DNA of 64,000 nucleotides from Corynebacterium atypicum (GTDB lineage Bacteria; Actinomycetota; Actinomycetes; Mycobacteriales; Mycobacteriaceae): NCBI RefSeq assembly GCF_000732945.1, contig NZ_CP008944.1, positions 62,001 to 126,000 of the forward strand, read 5' to 3'. Shown piece by piece: positions 8,624 to 17,711 of this stretch (position 1 is its first letter; each line of letters starts with the position of its first letter). The notes under the pieces were generated by a model. It saw only the letters and a program-made list of their open reading frames with translations, ran no database searches and was not told where the DNA came from. The position numbers and the translations under genes were made by a program.

Positions 8624-9424
8624 CTAGCCGGCGACCTCTTGGTAGAGCGCCGGCAGGCCGATCCCGGCCGTGGTCAACAGGGTCTCCGTGGCCACTGGGG
8701 TCAGCTCCGTAGGCTTCGGGGTGACCTCGATGATGACCGCACCGCGCTGCGCGGCCAGTAGAGGCAGGCTCGCGGCCGGATAGACCACCCCCGAGGTGCC
8801 GATGATGATCACCACGTCCGCGCGGCGCATCGCGGCCTCGGCGGCGTCCCACTCCTGGGGCGGCAGGGCCTCGCCGAACCACACCACCCCGGGGCGCACG
8901 ATTCCCCCGCAGCGTGGGCACTTTGGCGGCGTGAGCCGCTCAACCGGTTCGCGCGGAATGTCCCGCTCGGCGTCGACCCCGTTATAGGGTGCCGCGCAGC
9001 GCGAGCAGCGGAAGGAAAACAGCGATCCGTGGAGATGCGCCACCTCGCGGGCTCCGGCGCGCTCGTGCAGGTTGTCAATGTTCTGCGTGGTGACGTGCAC
9101 ATGCCCGGGTCCTTCCGCCTGCCAGCGGGCCACCGTGAGGTGCCCTGGGTTGGGTTCCGCGCTCAGGCTCAGCCGGGCTCGCCACAGGTACCAGGCCCAC
9201 ATGGGTTCCGGGTCGCGCTCCCAGGCATCGATGTTGGCCAGCGCCGTGGGGTCGACGTGGCTCCACAGACCTGTCTCGGCGTCGCGAAACGTGCTCAGCC
9301 CTGAGTCCGCCGAGATGCCCGCACCGGTGAATATCTCCACCTCCAGGGGACGATCGGCGGGCGTCGCGCCGCGAATGAGCTCCGCGGCCCGCGCGATGGC
9401 CGCCGCCAGCTGTGCAGATGACAT
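8624..9424 (-). CDS. cobB: NAD-dependent protein deacylase, SIR2 family (class III-type sirtuin)
   Basis: 266 residues. NAD-binding GAGISADSGLSTFRD at about residues 34-48, TQNIDNLH at 113-120 and the catalytic His in LHGS (His132) are present. Two zinc CxxC pairs are CSRC (140-143) and CPRC (169-172). The Tyr79-x-x-Arg82 pair in WYLWRARL corresponds to the acyl-acid-binding Tyr/Arg of class III sirtuins (SIRT5, CobB), so desuccinylase/demalonylase activity is expected in addition to deacetylation. It acts in the cytosol, using NAD to remove lysine acyl groups. The start at 9424 has an excellent GAGGAGG; the longer frame to 9688 has none. Confidence 0.9.
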   Translation of the reverse strand: MSSAQLAAAIARAAELIRGATPADRPLEVEIFTGAGISADSGLSTFRDAETGLWSHVDPTALANIDAWERDPEPMWAWYLWRARLSLSAEPNPGHLTVARWQAEGPGHVHVTTQNIDNLHERAGAREVAHLHGSLFSFRCSRCAAPYNGVDAERDIPREPVERLTPPKCPRCGGIVRPGVVWFGEALPPQEWDAAEAAMRRADVVIIIGTSGVVYPAASLPLLAAQRGAVIIEVTPKPTELTPVATETLLTTAGIGLPALYQEVAG

Positions 9425-9569
9425 GAATTCCTCCTCGCTCCGGTACCTATTCCAGGTTACTGCCGTAACTCCCCGGTAAGCCCCGGGATAAAAAACCGAT
9501 TTCTGCAGGCGATTTCCGCACCTTTTGCGAAGTAGCCCCGCTAGGCAGTGACGGCTACACTGTCCACTC

Positions 9570-11246
9570 ATGAGTTCTCCGACATGCTTGAGCTCCGCGG
9601 GCGAGGACTCCCGGGAGCCTTCCTTGCTCGACGCCGCCTGCGAGGCCTTCGCGGGCGACCTCGCCGAGCTCTCGCCCACCGATGCCACGCAGTGGGGGAT
9701 CCCCGGCTATGACGGCGAGCTGCAGGACTTCTCCCCGGAATACTGGGAGGCCTTGAGCGAGCGCACCCGCGAGATGATCATGGATGTCGACGCCTTTGAC
9801 GAGGCCACCGACAGCTCGGATGATGACGAGGACTTCGACGACGTAGATAACGTCACCGCCGCCACGCTGCGCGACCGCCTCGGGGTGTTCCTGGATAAGC
9901 ATCACCACGCCGAGGACCTGCGCCTACTCAACGTGATCGAGTCGCCCGTGCAGATCATCCGGGATTCCTTCCTCGTGATGGGGCATGAGACCCGCGAGGA
10001 GCGCGAGGCCGTGCGCTCCCGGTTGGCGCAGGTGCCGGCGGCGCTCGAGGGCTACCGGAGCTCGCTTTCTGACGCCGCGAGCCACGGGTTAGTGGCGCCC
10101 TTGCGGCAGGTAGACGCCGTCAATAGCCAGTGCGAGGACCTGGCGGACGATGGCTCGATCCTGGAGCAGCTTGGCCTTGATGCGGATAGCGCCGAGGTCA
10201 CGGCTGCCAAGGAGGCCTTTGGCCAATTTGCGGATTGGCTTAACGAGCAGTTGGCGCCGGCAGCCCCGCACGAGGATGCGGTGGGCCGGGAGCGCTTCGA
10301 ATTGTTCGCCCACGAGCACATCGGCGACGAGGTGGACCTCGACGAGGCATACCGCTGGTCGCTCGAGCGGTTGCGGGAGCTGCGCAGCCAGCAGGAGAAG
10401 GTGGCCGAGCAGCTTTACGGCCCTGGTACCTCGGTGCGCCAGGCGATGCACAAGCTCAACCAGGATGAGCACTACACCATCCACGGCACTGGCGCGTTGG
10501 TGGACTGGATGCAGGGCGTGGCCGATCAGGCGATCATTCACTTGGACGGCTCCGAGTTCGACGTGCCGGATGAGATCAAGACGATCGAATGTGGCATCGA
10601 CCCGGCGGGCACTGGGGCGATCTTCTACACCCCGCCCTCGGACGACTTTGCGCGCCCGGGACGCATGTGGTGGTCGGTGCCGGAGGGTCAGGAGACCTTC
10701 CACATGTGGCAGGAGCTGTCCACCGTCTTCCACGAGGGCGTGCCCGGGCACCACCTGCAGCTGGGGGTTGCCTTGGCGGAGAGCTCGCTGAATTTCTGGC
10801 GGCGCTCGGTTAACTGGATCGCCGGGCACGGCGAGGGTTGGGCGCTCTACGCCGAGGAGCTCATGCATGAGCTGGACATGTACGAGGACCCCGGCTTTTG
10901 CATGGGGCTTCTCGACGCCCAGCGGCTGCGCGCGGCGCGCGTGGCTCTGGACATCGGGGTGCACCTGTGCAAGAAGACCCCGGACGGCGGGGTGTGGGAT
11001 GCCTCCTACGCCAAGACCTTCCTGCGGGAGAACACCGCGATGGCCGAGGCCAATCTGGCCTTCGAGCTGGATCGCCTGCTCGGCTGGCCAGGACAGGGCT
11101 CCGCGTACGCGATCGGCGAGCAGCTCTGGCGCAGCTTGCGTGAGGATGCCCTGGCGCAGGGTATGAGCCTGGGGCAGTTCCACAACGAGGCGCTGCGTCG
11201 CGGCTCGATCCCGATGTCTATCCTGCGCGAGGATCTGCTGGACTAG
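9570..11246 (+). CDS. DUF885 family protein, putative zinc metallopeptidase
   Basis: 558 residues. The motif VFHEGVPGHHLQLG near residue 388 contains the HExxxxHH arrangement of the DUF885 family, and GHGEGWALYAEELMHE near residue 416 supplies the conserved Glu and Tyr region. The N-terminal half is acidic and helical; no signal peptide is seen, so a cytosolic location is likely. Family members are considered peptidases, but substrates are unknown. The ATG at 9570 has no good ribosome binding site and lies about 145 bases from the divergent sirtuin gene. Confidence 0.85.
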   Translation: MSSPTCLSSAGEDSREPSLLDAACEAFAGDLAELSPTDATQWGIPGYDGELQDFSPEYWEALSERTREMIMDVDAFDEATDSSDDDEDFDDVDNVTAATLRDRLGVFLDKHHHAEDLRLLNVIESPVQIIRDSFLVMGHETREEREAVRSRLAQVPAALEGYRSSLSDAASHGLVAPLRQVDAVNSQCEDLADDGSILEQLGLDADSAEVTAAKEAFGQFADWLNEQLAPAAPHEDAVGRERFELFAHEHIGDEVDLDEAYRWSLERLRELRSQQEKVAEQLYGPGTSVRQAMHKLNQDEHYTIHGTGALVDWMQGVADQAIIHLDGSEFDVPDEIKTIECGIDPAGTGAIFYTPPSDDFARPGRMWWSVPEGQETFHMWQELSTVFHEGVPGHHLQLGVALAESSLNFWRRSVNWIAGHGEGWALYAEELMHELDMYEDPGFCMGLLDAQRLRAARVALDIGVHLCKKTPDGGVWDASYAKTFLRENTAMAEANLAFELDRLLGWPGQGSAYAIGEQLWRSLREDALAQGMSLGQFHNEALRRGSIPMSILREDLLD

Positions 11247-11321
11247 CGGTACGGCTGCCGGTCGGCGCGAGCCAGTGGCAGGGGCGTCCGGCCGGTGATG
11301 CCTGCCCGAGCGAGCCGGGGG

Positions 11322-12378
11322 CTAGCGGCGCCGGAAGAGGCGCAGCAGCTGGGGTAGCCAGGCGGCCAGAACCAGTACGGCGATGAGCCGCAGGATCTGG
11401 AAGGCGATCACCGAGGAGCCCGCCCCGCCCTCGGCGGACAGCGCGAGCACCGTTTCGAGCGCGCCCGGGGTGGTGGCCAGGTAGCCCTCGAAGAAGGTGG
11501 CGCCGATCCACAGCGAGGCCAAGAAGCCGGCCCCGGCGCAGACCGCCATCATGAAGAAGACGTAGACCACGGTGATGGGCAGCTGGCGGGCGAACATCTT
11601 GAGCGTGGGCACCGACAGCGAGCCGCCGGCGATCCACCCGATGGAAAGAAACGCCATGACGGCGAAGAGCTTCGGCGGCTCGAAGCTCAGCCAGCCCGGG
11701 GCGATGAGACTGCCGAGGACGGCGAGCAGCATTGGCGTGAGCACGCCGGCGGCTGGGATTCGGAGGAACCGCCCGATCGGATCGCCGAGCAGAGCGATGG
11801 CGACGATGAGGGCCGCGGCCAGCCAGTTGAACGTGAAGTTCTCGCCCAGGGCGTGGTCGGCGGACGGAGGGGTGAGAAAGTGCGCTACCACAGGCAACGT
11901 CATCGACACGATGAGCAGCCGCAGGTACTGCACCAGCGCGACGTACCGGTAGTCGGCCCCGATCTCGTCGGCCAGCGCCGGCATGGTCGAGGCGCCGCCA
12001 GGGAGCATCGACAAAATGGCCGTCTCCTTGGAGATGGCCTTTTTCCGAGCGGCCGAGCATGATCCCGCCGCCGACGCCGGCCGCCACGGTGACGGCGCCA
12101 AAGACGGCGGCAGGAACGAGCACCCTGGCGATCTCTCCGAAGGCGACCCCAACCAGCGGCATCGCGGCAAGCACCCCGATGATGCCGCGGCCAAATCGGT
12201 AGAAATAGGTATTGACCTTGAGATCGTGGCCCGTCGAGAGCGCCGTGGTGCCCGAGACCACGATCGCCGCAAGGATCCAGGCGGCGGGCACGTGCCAACG
12301 CTCGAAAAGCCAGCCCAGGCCCACCGAAAGGGGAGCGACGAAAAGCCAGCGCAGGCGTGACCCGGCCGCAGGTGCCAT
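11322..12378 (-). pseudogene. AbrB-family membrane permease, disrupted by a one-base frameshift
   Basis: The start at 12378 (MAPAAGSRLRW, with AGGAGG just upstream) opens a frame encoding four or more hydrophobic helices up to GGIMLGRSEK. The rest of the family pattern, AISKETAILSMLPGGASTMP through to a stop at 11322, continues in a different frame. The switch is at a run of five A on the coding strand (12040-12044); four A would restore one reading frame of about 351 residues with eight or more helices. AbrB-type proteins (PF05145) are membrane proteins of poorly known function, named from an E. coli ammonia-related regulator. It may be a true pseudogene or a homopolymer sequencing error. 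Confidence 0.85.
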
Positions 12379-12628
12379 GGGTCCTCCTTCGCGCTCCGTG
12401 CGATCCGGCGCGGCTGCCGCACCCGGCCCAGCTTGACGCAGCCGCCCAAGGGAGCGCGCCGGGTGTTGGCCGCCAACCACAAATCGTGCCACATATTACG
12501 CCCTAGGTAAGCCTCCCGACTCACACCACGGGGCAATCGCCGGACTCCCGCCCTAGGACGCGCACCCGGCTTGCGCCGAAGCGTGCGTACCCGACTGGCG
12601 CCGTACGGCAGGCACCCGGCCGTGTTGC

Positions 12629-15166
12629 CTAGCTGCGGCGCTTGGTGCGCGCCGTCGCCTGGGCGTTCCAAGGATCGTCAGGCCAAGGGTGCTTGGGGTA
12701 CCGCCCGCGCATCTCGGAGCGCACCTGGTGGTAGGGCCCGGCCCAGAAGCTCGCGAGGTCGCTGGTGATAGCCAGGTCGCGGCCGGCGGGCGAAAGCAGC
12801 CGAAATTGCACGGGAACCCCCGCACACGTCGGCGACTGGGCTAGCCCAAAGCACTCTTGGAGCTTGACGCGCACCACCGGGACCCCGGTGGAGTAGTCCA
12901 CCCTGGGGTGCGAGCCGCTGGGCACCTGCAGGCGCGCCGGGGCGAGCTCGTCCAGTCGGGTGGCTTCCGGCCAGGGCAAAAGCCGCTGGAGCGCGGGGTA
13001 GAGGTCGATGGAGCCCGGGCTTTTCCCTCGGGCCAGCTGGTCGAGCTCGGGGCCGAGCCAGCCGAACGGGTCGACGGCCGCGGGGTCCGGCCACGGCGCA
13101 CCCACCTGCGCGTGGAGGAAACGCAGGCGCTCGATCAGCGCCCGAGCCTTCGCCGACGGCGCGAAAAGTTCGAGGCCCTCGCGGGCAATCGCCTGGGCGA
13201 TCGCCGGGGCGGCCTGCTGGGCCGTCACCCTGGTGGGGGTACTGGACAGCTCGATCGCCCCGGTGCTGAGCACCTTGCGAGCCTGCAGCTTGCTCGCGGC
13301 CCAGTCCACCGAGTAGCGCTCGGTCACCCCGATGGAGCCTAGGGCGTCCGCCTCGTCGATCCGCGCCGCCGAGCGGATGGTCGCGCCGGCGCGACCCGCG
13401 CTGCTCGGCGAGCCCACCCGGGTGACCTCACCGATGGCAAGCCACCGGGCCCCGCTCAGGCCTAGGTCCGCGGGCAGCTGCGCCCGCGACCCACCCGCCA
13501 GCAGGTACTGGTCGGTGTTGCCTTCGCGGCGCGCCACCCGCTCCGGATAAGCGAGCGCAACCGCCAGCCCCGCGGTCCGCTCCGCCGAGTTGCGGCGCGC
13601 GGAGCCAGCCCCACTCGATCGCGCGTGGACGGCCCCGCAGGCAGCCGAAGCGTCCCAAGAAAGCCGCTCCAGGCGGCGCACCTCGCTGCGCGGCGCGCTC
13701 GCCCGGGCGAGATCTCCGGGCAGCCCGGCGGCGAGGGCAGCCAAGGCCTCGGCTGCCGGTTCGCCCAGCGCCAAAAGAGCCCTTCCTAGCCGCGGATCTA
13801 ATGGCAGCCGGGCGAGCCGACGCCCAAGCTCGGTGATCGAGCCGTCTGCCTCGACCGCGCCGAGCCGCAACAAGACCTCGCCCGCGGTGTCGAGACCAGC
13901 CCGCGGCGGCGGGGTGAGCAGCTTCAGCCCGACGCCGAGCGGCGTGCCCCACTCGGCCATCCACAGCGCCGCCTGGGTGAGTTCCGTGGTCGTGATCTCC
14001 GGCGTGATATCGGCATCAAAGTGGCGGTAGTCCTGCGCGGAAAACGCACGCAACACCAGGCCCGGGCCCTCGCGGCCGGCGCGCCCCGCGCGCTGCTCGG
14101 CCGTGGCCTGCGTCTCTGAGACCGTCACCAGCCCCTGCATTCCACGCTCGGCGTCGCGGCGCGGAACCCGCGACATCCCAGAGTCGACCACCACCCGCAC
14201 CCCGGGCACGGTCAGCGCAGACTCCGCGATAGACGTCGCCACCACCACGCGCGGCCCGGAGCCCTCGGACATCGCCGCGCGCTGCTCTGCCGCGGATAAC
14301 CGGCCATGCAGACGGAAAGCCCTGGTCTGGCAGAGGTAAGCAACCTCGTCGACCTCGCGGGCCCCGGGGGCGAAGACGAGCGCGGAGTGCCCCGTGCGCG
14401 CCACCGCGGCGTCGGCAAGCTGAGCCAGGTGCGCCCAGAACGCCGCGCGCCGCCGAGGCTCGGTGGACATCCGCCCCGGGTGGGGGTGGTAACTCACCTC
14501 GGTCGGGTGGGTCACCGCCGGGGTCGACACCACGGGCGCGCCGGGAAGCACGCGAGAAAACCCCTCGGCGGGCAGGGTGGCGGACATAACCAGCAGGTAG
14601 AGGTCCTCGCGAAGCTCGGCGAGCTCCGCGGCGAAGGCCAGAGCCAGATCCGTATCCAGCTGACGCTCGTGAACCTCGTCGAGGATGATCGCGCTGACCC
14701 CGTCGAGCGCCGGATCGGAAAGCAACATGCGCACCAGCACCGCCGGGGTGACAAACTCCACCGCGGTGCCGGCCACCGAGTCGCCGTGCATCCGGTGGCC
14801 GACGAGCCCGTGTCGCTTCCGCGCCCGCGCGGCGTCGGAAGTAATAGCGGCGGAAGTATCGGCGGTGTTGGTGCCCCCTACAGAGCCCGCGCTTAACTGT
14901 CGCAGCCGGTCGGCGGCAGCGCGCACGGCAAGCCTGCGCGGACCGGTGACGATGACCCTGCCCGGGGCGCCGGTTTTCTGCCCGCGCGCCGCATCCTCGG
15001 CGACGAGGTTGGCCACCGCGGGCGGCACCAGAGTCGTCTTACCGGTGCCCGGCGGGGCCTCGACGATGCAGCGGCGCGACTGCCGCAACTCGCGCACGAT
15101 CTGGGGGATGGACTGTGCAACGGGAAGACCGGCGCCGATCTTCTCAAGGTCAAAAGGATAAGCCAT
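12629..15166 (-). CDS. hrpB: ATP-dependent RNA helicase HrpB (DEAH/DExH type)
   Basis: 845 residues, the usual HrpB length. Walker A is APPGTGKTT (about residues 37-45); motif II is the DEVH box in ILDEVHERQLDTDLAL near residue 165; motif III is MSATLPAEG; motif VI is QRAGRAGREGPG near 360. The C-terminal part has the HrpB-specific region ending near a YPKHPWPDDPW sequence. It is predicted to be a cytosolic SF2 helicase acting on RNA; its biological role is not settled. The start is the ATG at 15166. The gene is flanked on both sides by unrelated genes. Confidence 0.92.
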   Translation of the reverse strand: MAYPFDLEKIGAGLPVAQSIPQIVRELRQSRRCIVEAPPGTGKTTLVPPAVANLVAEDAARGQKTGAPGRVIVTGPRRLAVRAAADRLRQLSAGSVGGTNTADTSAAITSDAARARKRHGLVGHRMHGDSVAGTAVEFVTPAVLVRMLLSDPALDGVSAIILDEVHERQLDTDLALAFAAELAELREDLYLLVMSATLPAEGFSRVLPGAPVVSTPAVTHPTEVSYHPHPGRMSTEPRRRAAFWAHLAQLADAAVARTGHSALVFAPGAREVDEVAYLCQTRAFRLHGRLSAAEQRAAMSEGSGPRVVVATSIAESALTVPGVRVVVDSGMSRVPRRDAERGMQGLVTVSETQATAEQRAGRAGREGPGLVLRAFSAQDYRHFDADITPEITTTELTQAALWMAEWGTPLGVGLKLLTPPPRAGLDTAGEVLLRLGAVEADGSITELGRRLARLPLDPRLGRALLALGEPAAEALAALAAGLPGDLARASAPRSEVRRLERLSWDASAACGAVHARSSGAGSARRNSAERTAGLAVALAYPERVARREGNTDQYLLAGGSRAQLPADLGLSGARWLAIGEVTRVGSPSSAGRAGATIRSAARIDEADALGSIGVTERYSVDWAASKLQARKVLSTGAIELSSTPTRVTAQQAAPAIAQAIAREGLELFAPSAKARALIERLRFLHAQVGAPWPDPAAVDPFGWLGPELDQLARGKSPGSIDLYPALQRLLPWPEATRLDELAPARLQVPSGSHPRVDYSTGVPVVRVKLQECFGLAQSPTCAGVPVQFRLLSPAGRDLAITSDLASFWAGPYHQVRSEMRGRYPKHPWPDDPWNAQATARTKRRS

Positions 15167-15184
15167 GGCGGTACCTAGGCTAGC

Positions 15185-15208
15185 GGCCCTGCCGGTGAAG
15201 GCAGGGCC
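15185..15208. terminator. GC-rich hairpin upstream of hrpB / downstream of the secreted-protein gene
   Basis: A 9-bp perfect stem GGCCCTGCC / GGCAGGGCC closes a 6-base loop. It lies about 90 bases beyond the stop of the minus-strand secreted-protein gene. A second hairpin (GGCGCC-7-GGCGCC) sits nearby. There is no good U-run, so it is at best a weak or Rho-assisted terminator. Confidence 0.4.
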
Positions 15209-15293
15209 GGGTAGGAGGCTCCGGAAAAGGGGCCTGGGTAAGGCGCCGAGAACCGGCGCCTACAAGTGGTACCTCGAAGGCGCCAAGCGGTAC

Positions 15294-16739
15294 CTAGAAG
15301 ATGCCGATGTTGGTGCGCCCCATGTGGTCGAAGGTGTGCTGGCGCGAATCGACGTTTTGGTCGTTGTACTCAGAGTGGTCGCCTTCGATGCGGCCGGTCT
15401 GGGTGACCGTGATGTAGTTCTTCAGGCGGCCGAGCTTGGTGCCGCCGTCGCCGAACTTCAGGTTGGCCAGCAGCTGGGTCTCGCCCGGGTTGATCGCGTT
15501 AGACAAGACCACCTCGAAGGACCGGATCGACTGGTCCTCGTTGAAGCCCAGGTCCCGGGTGTAGGCGCCGTTGAACCAGCCGGGGGTGATCAGACGGTCC
15601 ACGCCCTCCGGGCCCTCGGCGGTGTGCACGTCGATGCGGAAGCGGGTCGCCATGTTGTCCTGGTAGTAGCGCTTCTCCCCAACGTTCTTCACGCGCAGCG
15701 CGACCATGCCGGCGAAGCCGGGCGACTTGCCCGCCGCGACGGTGAAGTAGGGCTCGAGGTCGAGCTTCTGCTTCTCGGTGACCGCAGGATCGACCGTCTC
15801 AGGGGCGTCTTCGTCCGCCGTGGCCGCGACCTCGGCGTCGCTCAGCACCCGGTCGCCCTCGGCAGGTTTCTCCCCCTCCGGGTCGATGGTGGTCTCCGGG
15901 ACGATCTCGGGCGACGCGTTCGTGCCATCCTCGACCTCGGTATCGGCCACCGAGGTGTCCACCTCGGGGTCGACCGACGGGTTGGCATCAGTGGCAACCT
16001 CTGGATCGGCCTCCTCGGCTGCGGTGGCCTCGTGGGCGTTGCCTAACCAGGAATCGGAGGCATTCTCATAGACCTTTACCTCAACCTCGTTCTTCATCGG
16101 GGCGAGGACCCGCCACGGGGTGGGGTTAGACCAGGTGCCGTTCGGGCGGCAGTACTGCTGGGTACCGTCCAAGTTGATGGTGCGGAAGCCGTAGGTGGCC
16201 TCGCCGGTGTGTCCCGGCGGGACGTCGTACGGCCCAATCTGCTGTCCTGTATCCCAGCTCAAAGTGTAGGAGAACTGGCCGCCGACTTGTTCGGTGATCG
16301 TCTTAGCGATCCCAATCGAGCCGGAGTTACCGTCTTTGGATACGTCGCCGCCAAGGTTGATGGAAGTCTGGTCGGTCCGGTCGCCCTTGATGGAGATGGA
16401 GATCGACTGCGACTTGGACAGGTTCTGGGTCAGCGGGATGGTGCTCTTGGACTTGTTCGTCGCAGAGATCGTCCCGGCCGGCGAGAAGTTATCGGTGACC
16501 TTGTAGACAACGGTGCGGTAGTCCTCGCCCGAGTTGCACACAGGCTTGGGGTTAAGCACGTTCGCCTTCAGATGGTCCGAGCCGTGCGTGGTGTGCACGA
16601 TCGGCAGGGCGGGATTAAGTTTTGGCGTTTCCGGGTATGTGTCGTGGAACGTATCCGCACTGGCGGCCGGGGCGATAATGCCGCTGACCGCAACTGCAGC
16701 AGTAGCCAGCAACGCACCCATTCGGCGGGATAGCTGCAT
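15294..16739 (-). CDS. Secreted beta-rich protein with acidic linker; possible beta-pore-forming fold
   Basis: 481 residues. A clear Sec signal peptide precedes a cleavage after AASA (about residue 28). Residues about 30-210 alternate polar and hydrophobic residues and are rich in Ser/Thr/Gly (SQSISISIKGDRTDQTSINL, IAKTITEQVGGQFSYTLSW), then YDVPPGHTGEATYGF; two Cys (PVCNSG, QYCRPN) may form a disulfide. An Asp/Glu/Pro/Val-rich linker (about 225-330) is low in complexity. A second beta domain (about 340-481) begins near YFTVAAGKSPGFAG. The first domain looks like aerolysin-type pore-forming proteins; this is my inference. AGGAG at 16746-16750 fixes the start. Alternative: an adhesin or surface-layer protein. 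Confidence 0.75.
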   Translation of the reverse strand: MQLSRRMGALLATAAVAVSGIIAPAASADTFHDTYPETPKLNPALPIVHTTHGSDHLKANVLNPKPVCNSGEDYRTVVYKVTDNFSPAGTISATNKSKSTIPLTQNLSKSQSISISIKGDRTDQTSINLGGDVSKDGNSGSIGIAKTITEQVGGQFSYTLSWDTGQQIGPYDVPPGHTGEATYGFRTINLDGTQQYCRPNGTWSNPTPWRVLAPMKNEVEVKVYENASDSWLGNAHEATAAEEADPEVATDANPSVDPEVDTSVADTEVEDGTNASPEIVPETTIDPEGEKPAEGDRVLSDAEVAATADEDAPETVDPAVTEKQKLDLEPYFTVAAGKSPGFAGMVALRVKNVGEKRYYQDNMATRFRIDVHTAEGPEGVDRLITPGWFNGAYTRDLGFNEDQSIRSFEVVLSNAINPGETQLLANLKFGDGGTKLGRLKNYITVTQTGRIEGDHSEYNDQNVDSRQHTFDHMGRTNIGIF

Positions 16740-16947
16740 ATCGGTCTCCTGATGAAGCTCTGGTGGCATGTAATTGGTTCCCCACCTGGGGATGCCTCAA
16801 ACAATCCACGCTTTTCAGTCGACGCGCAAGTGCTGCACCTAAGAAAAATTTTTCGCACACTGCAGGTTTCGTCGACGTAGGTTGCAGCGTTTAGCCAGGT
16901 TAATAAGATCCCTAAAAAATATCTATCAGCTCAGGGTTACCCGAGAA

Positions 16948-16969
16948 AGCCCCCTATGTGGGGGTGGCT
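16948..16969 (-). terminator. Probable terminator after the acetyltransferase gene
   Basis: On the minus strand an AGCCACCCCC / GGGGGCT hairpin with a 5-base loop is followed by CTTTCT, about 19 bases past the stop codon of the acetyltransferase gene. The stem is strong but the U-run is short. Confidence 0.55.
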
Positions 16970-16987
16970 GAATGGTGGTGTATATGG

Positions 16988-17653
16988 CTAGTCGAAAAGC
17001 GATAGTGGCTCTATGGGTACTCCCGGTGCCAGCCCGCGGGTCTCGGCTTCTGCCCGCTGCGGGTCGCAGCGGCGCACCACCCGCGCCGGGGTGCCCACTG
17101 CCACGCAGTTCTCCGGCAAAGACTTCGTCACCGTCGAGTTCGCGCCTACCGTCGTGCCCGAGCCGATCGTCACCCCCGGAAGCACCGTCACCCCGGCTCC
17201 CAGCCAGACGTCCTCGCCCAGCTCGATGGCGGCTGCGCGCTCCCAGCCCCCGCGCCGCATGGCCACCGAGTCGGTCGGGTGGGTCGGGGTGATTAGCTGA
17301 CAGTTCGGCCCGAGCATCGTGCGCGCGCCGATCTTCACCTCCGCGGAGCTCAGAATTGTCACGCCCGCGTTGATGAACACCCCGGGTCCCAGGGAGACGT
17401 GCGCGCCGAACTCGATGAACGCAGGCGCAAAGACCGTGGCCTCGGCGTGCTCGGCCAGTGTGAGCTTCTGGATGAGTGCCCGGGCGCGCTCCGGGTCGGT
17501 GTTGCCCAGCTGGTTGAGCTCGTGCACCAGCTCCGCCGAGCGGCGCTGCTCCGCCGCGAATTCTTCGGAGGTACACAGGTACCACTCGCCCGAGCGCATT
17601 CGCTCCAGCGAAGAGAAGGCGTCTGGATCAAATCCGGAAATGTTTCGTGTCAT
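16988..17653 (-). CDS. Maltose/galactoside O-acetyltransferase family protein
   Basis: 221 residues. The N-terminal Maa-type cap has the SGEWYLCTSEEF-like sequence, followed by left-handed beta-helix hexapeptides (IEFGAHVSLGPGVFINAGVT, AAIELGEDVWLGAGVTVLPG, VTIGSGTTVGANSTVTKSLP). The catalytic His is in ITPTHPTD. Family members transfer acetyl from acetyl-CoA to a sugar hydroxyl in the cytosol; the acceptor is unknown. The start MTRNISGFD at 17653 is chosen over upstream in-frame codons, which would add a low-complexity Ser/Ala-rich extension. The gene is divergent from the SDR gene at 17712. Confidence 0.88.
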   Translation of the reverse strand: MTRNISGFDPDAFSSLERMRSGEWYLCTSEEFAAEQRRSAELVHELNQLGNTDPERARALIQKLTLAEHAEATVFAPAFIEFGAHVSLGPGVFINAGVTILSSAEVKIGARTMLGPNCQLITPTHPTDSVAMRRGGWERAAAIELGEDVWLGAGVTVLPGVTIGSGTTVGANSTVTKSLPENCVAVGTPARVVRRCDPQRAEAETRGLAPGVPIEPLSLFD

Positions 17654-17711
17654 GCCCCCATCGTTGCAAAATGCGTGCCGCCGCGGTGCCCGGGCTGCCA
17701 GAATGGGGCTC

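Noticed and set aside
11218..12492. 424-residue open frame taken as a real protein
   Set aside because: After GRSEK it becomes Arg/His/Pro-rich nonsense while the family sequence continues in another frame; a frameshift explains it better.
16843..16854. 12-bp palindrome GAAAAATTTTTC as an operator
   Set aside because: A simple A/T palindrome upstream of the secreted-protein gene could arise by chance in an AT-rich promoter and has no second copy.
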